A stretch of 64,000 bases of DNA from Lucinisca nassula. Its lineage: Eukaryota > Mollusca > Bivalvia > Lucinida > Lucinidae. The first letter of the stretch is position 1. Every line of letters begins with the position of its first letter. Positions 63,770 to 64,000 of the stretch are shown piece after piece. The position numbers and the translations under genes are program-made. Under the pieces are notes generated by a model. The model worked only from the letters and a program-made list of their open reading frames with translations, was not told the origin of the DNA and did not search any database. The DNA is taken from contig OY757025.1 in NCBI GenBank assembly GCA_963580285.1, forward strand, positions 117,989,900 to 118,053,899, read 5' to 3'.

Positions 63770-64000
63770 CTATTAGTGCGACAGTTGTGCGACGTTATGA
63801 CGTCCTCTTTATGCCAGTTTTGGGGCGTCTTTGCCCCGTAATTGCAAACGTATTTGAGCTAACTAATAGGTTGCGTGTTCGGGATAGAGAGAGGAGTAAG
63901 GGGACATAAATGTGAAAGGTGCATGGCTGAAATTTCCTGTCTCTATCCCTGAACATAAGTCCCGACCGGTCGGAGAGTGTGTAGCTGATAGATCCAGTAC
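63770..64000. other. Window edge, no feature seen
   Basis: Intron or upstream sequence of the zinc-finger gene. AGTTTTGGGGCGTCTTTGCCCCG (63806-63829) is a short dyad. Nothing else recognised. Confidence 0.35.

Noticed and set aside
63408..63776. Plus-strand frame of 122 codons opposite the zinc-finger exon
   Set aside because: Antisense shadow of the C2H2 exon. It has no domain and no splice or poly(A) context.

Overview
This is animal nuclear DNA: AT-rich, gene-poor, with split genes and GT/AG splice sites. It is packed with short non-autonomous transposons, tRNA-derived SINEs and tandem arrays that end in ACGG/ACAG-type microsatellites. That repeat style (pearl-like arrays, SINEs ending GACGTTAAAC, very many short palindromic elements) points to a mollusc, most likely a bivalve. 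This is inference; the sequence does not name a species.

Main gene. One gene on the minus strand occupies about 4.46-46.06 kb. I could join seven coding exons whose splice phases all agree (42039-42114, 28800-28859, 18009-18181, 12147-12270, 9922-10082, 6495-7026, 4620-4993). They total 1500 nt, that is 499 codons plus a stop. The product has a signal peptide, two Ig domains that look like D2 and D3 of FGF receptors, a long Thr-rich then Lys-rich stalk, one transmembrane helix and a 15-residue tail ending in TSV. There is no kinase. This is an FGFRL1 / nou-darake type decoy or modulator receptor. No exon for the first Ig domain (D1) was found. A second, partial gene at the right edge (63437-63769, minus) is an exon with two C2H2 zinc fingers.

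Repeat layout. 0-1.5 kb: Tc1-like MITEs and a ~100-bp palindromic tandem array. 2-7.4 kb: several MITE families. 7.7-9.7 kb: ~180-bp tandem arrays with microsatellite tails. 10.5-11.3 kb: a hAT-like element with an 8-bp target duplication. 13.4-15.5 kb: a segment bounded by inverted repeats. 18-28 kb: SINEs, MITEs, a 1.1-kb TA-flanked element and a TRIM-like mini retroelement. 28.9-30.6 kb: a tandem array. 30.9-42.2 kb: three copies of one segmental duplication, each interrupted by different transposons, so empty and filled sites can be read side by side (a 3.54-kb CCGG-flanked element, a 2.6-kb pearl/Helentron-like element, hAT-like elements, a TTAA element). 42.2-44.2 kb: elements nested three deep. 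46-47.3 kb and 52-59.5 kb: further tandem-array elements, again nested. 62.9-63.1 kb: a run of GC-rich ACCGGCCCC/GGGGCCGGT dyads.

Most striking signal. A ~65-bp palindrome (arms CAAACAGTGTAGACCCAGATC / GATCTGGGTCTACACTGTTTG-like, with a changeable apical stem) occurs about 40 times. It sits inside at least five element families whose ends and target sites are otherwise unrelated, and its tip varies while staying self-complementary. Its behaviour suggests a mobile or exchanged palindromic module living inside other transposons. Family letters used below: MITE-A = TTAA-flanked, ends CCCTTRTCCTGCTGA; MITE-B = TTAA-flanked, ends CCCATTTTGTAC; MITE-C = carries GTCGTCTGC motifs near its ends; MITE-D = starts near CCTAAGTATTGGGACAG; SINE-1 = 3' end GACGTTAAAC plus a CAAACAAA tail.
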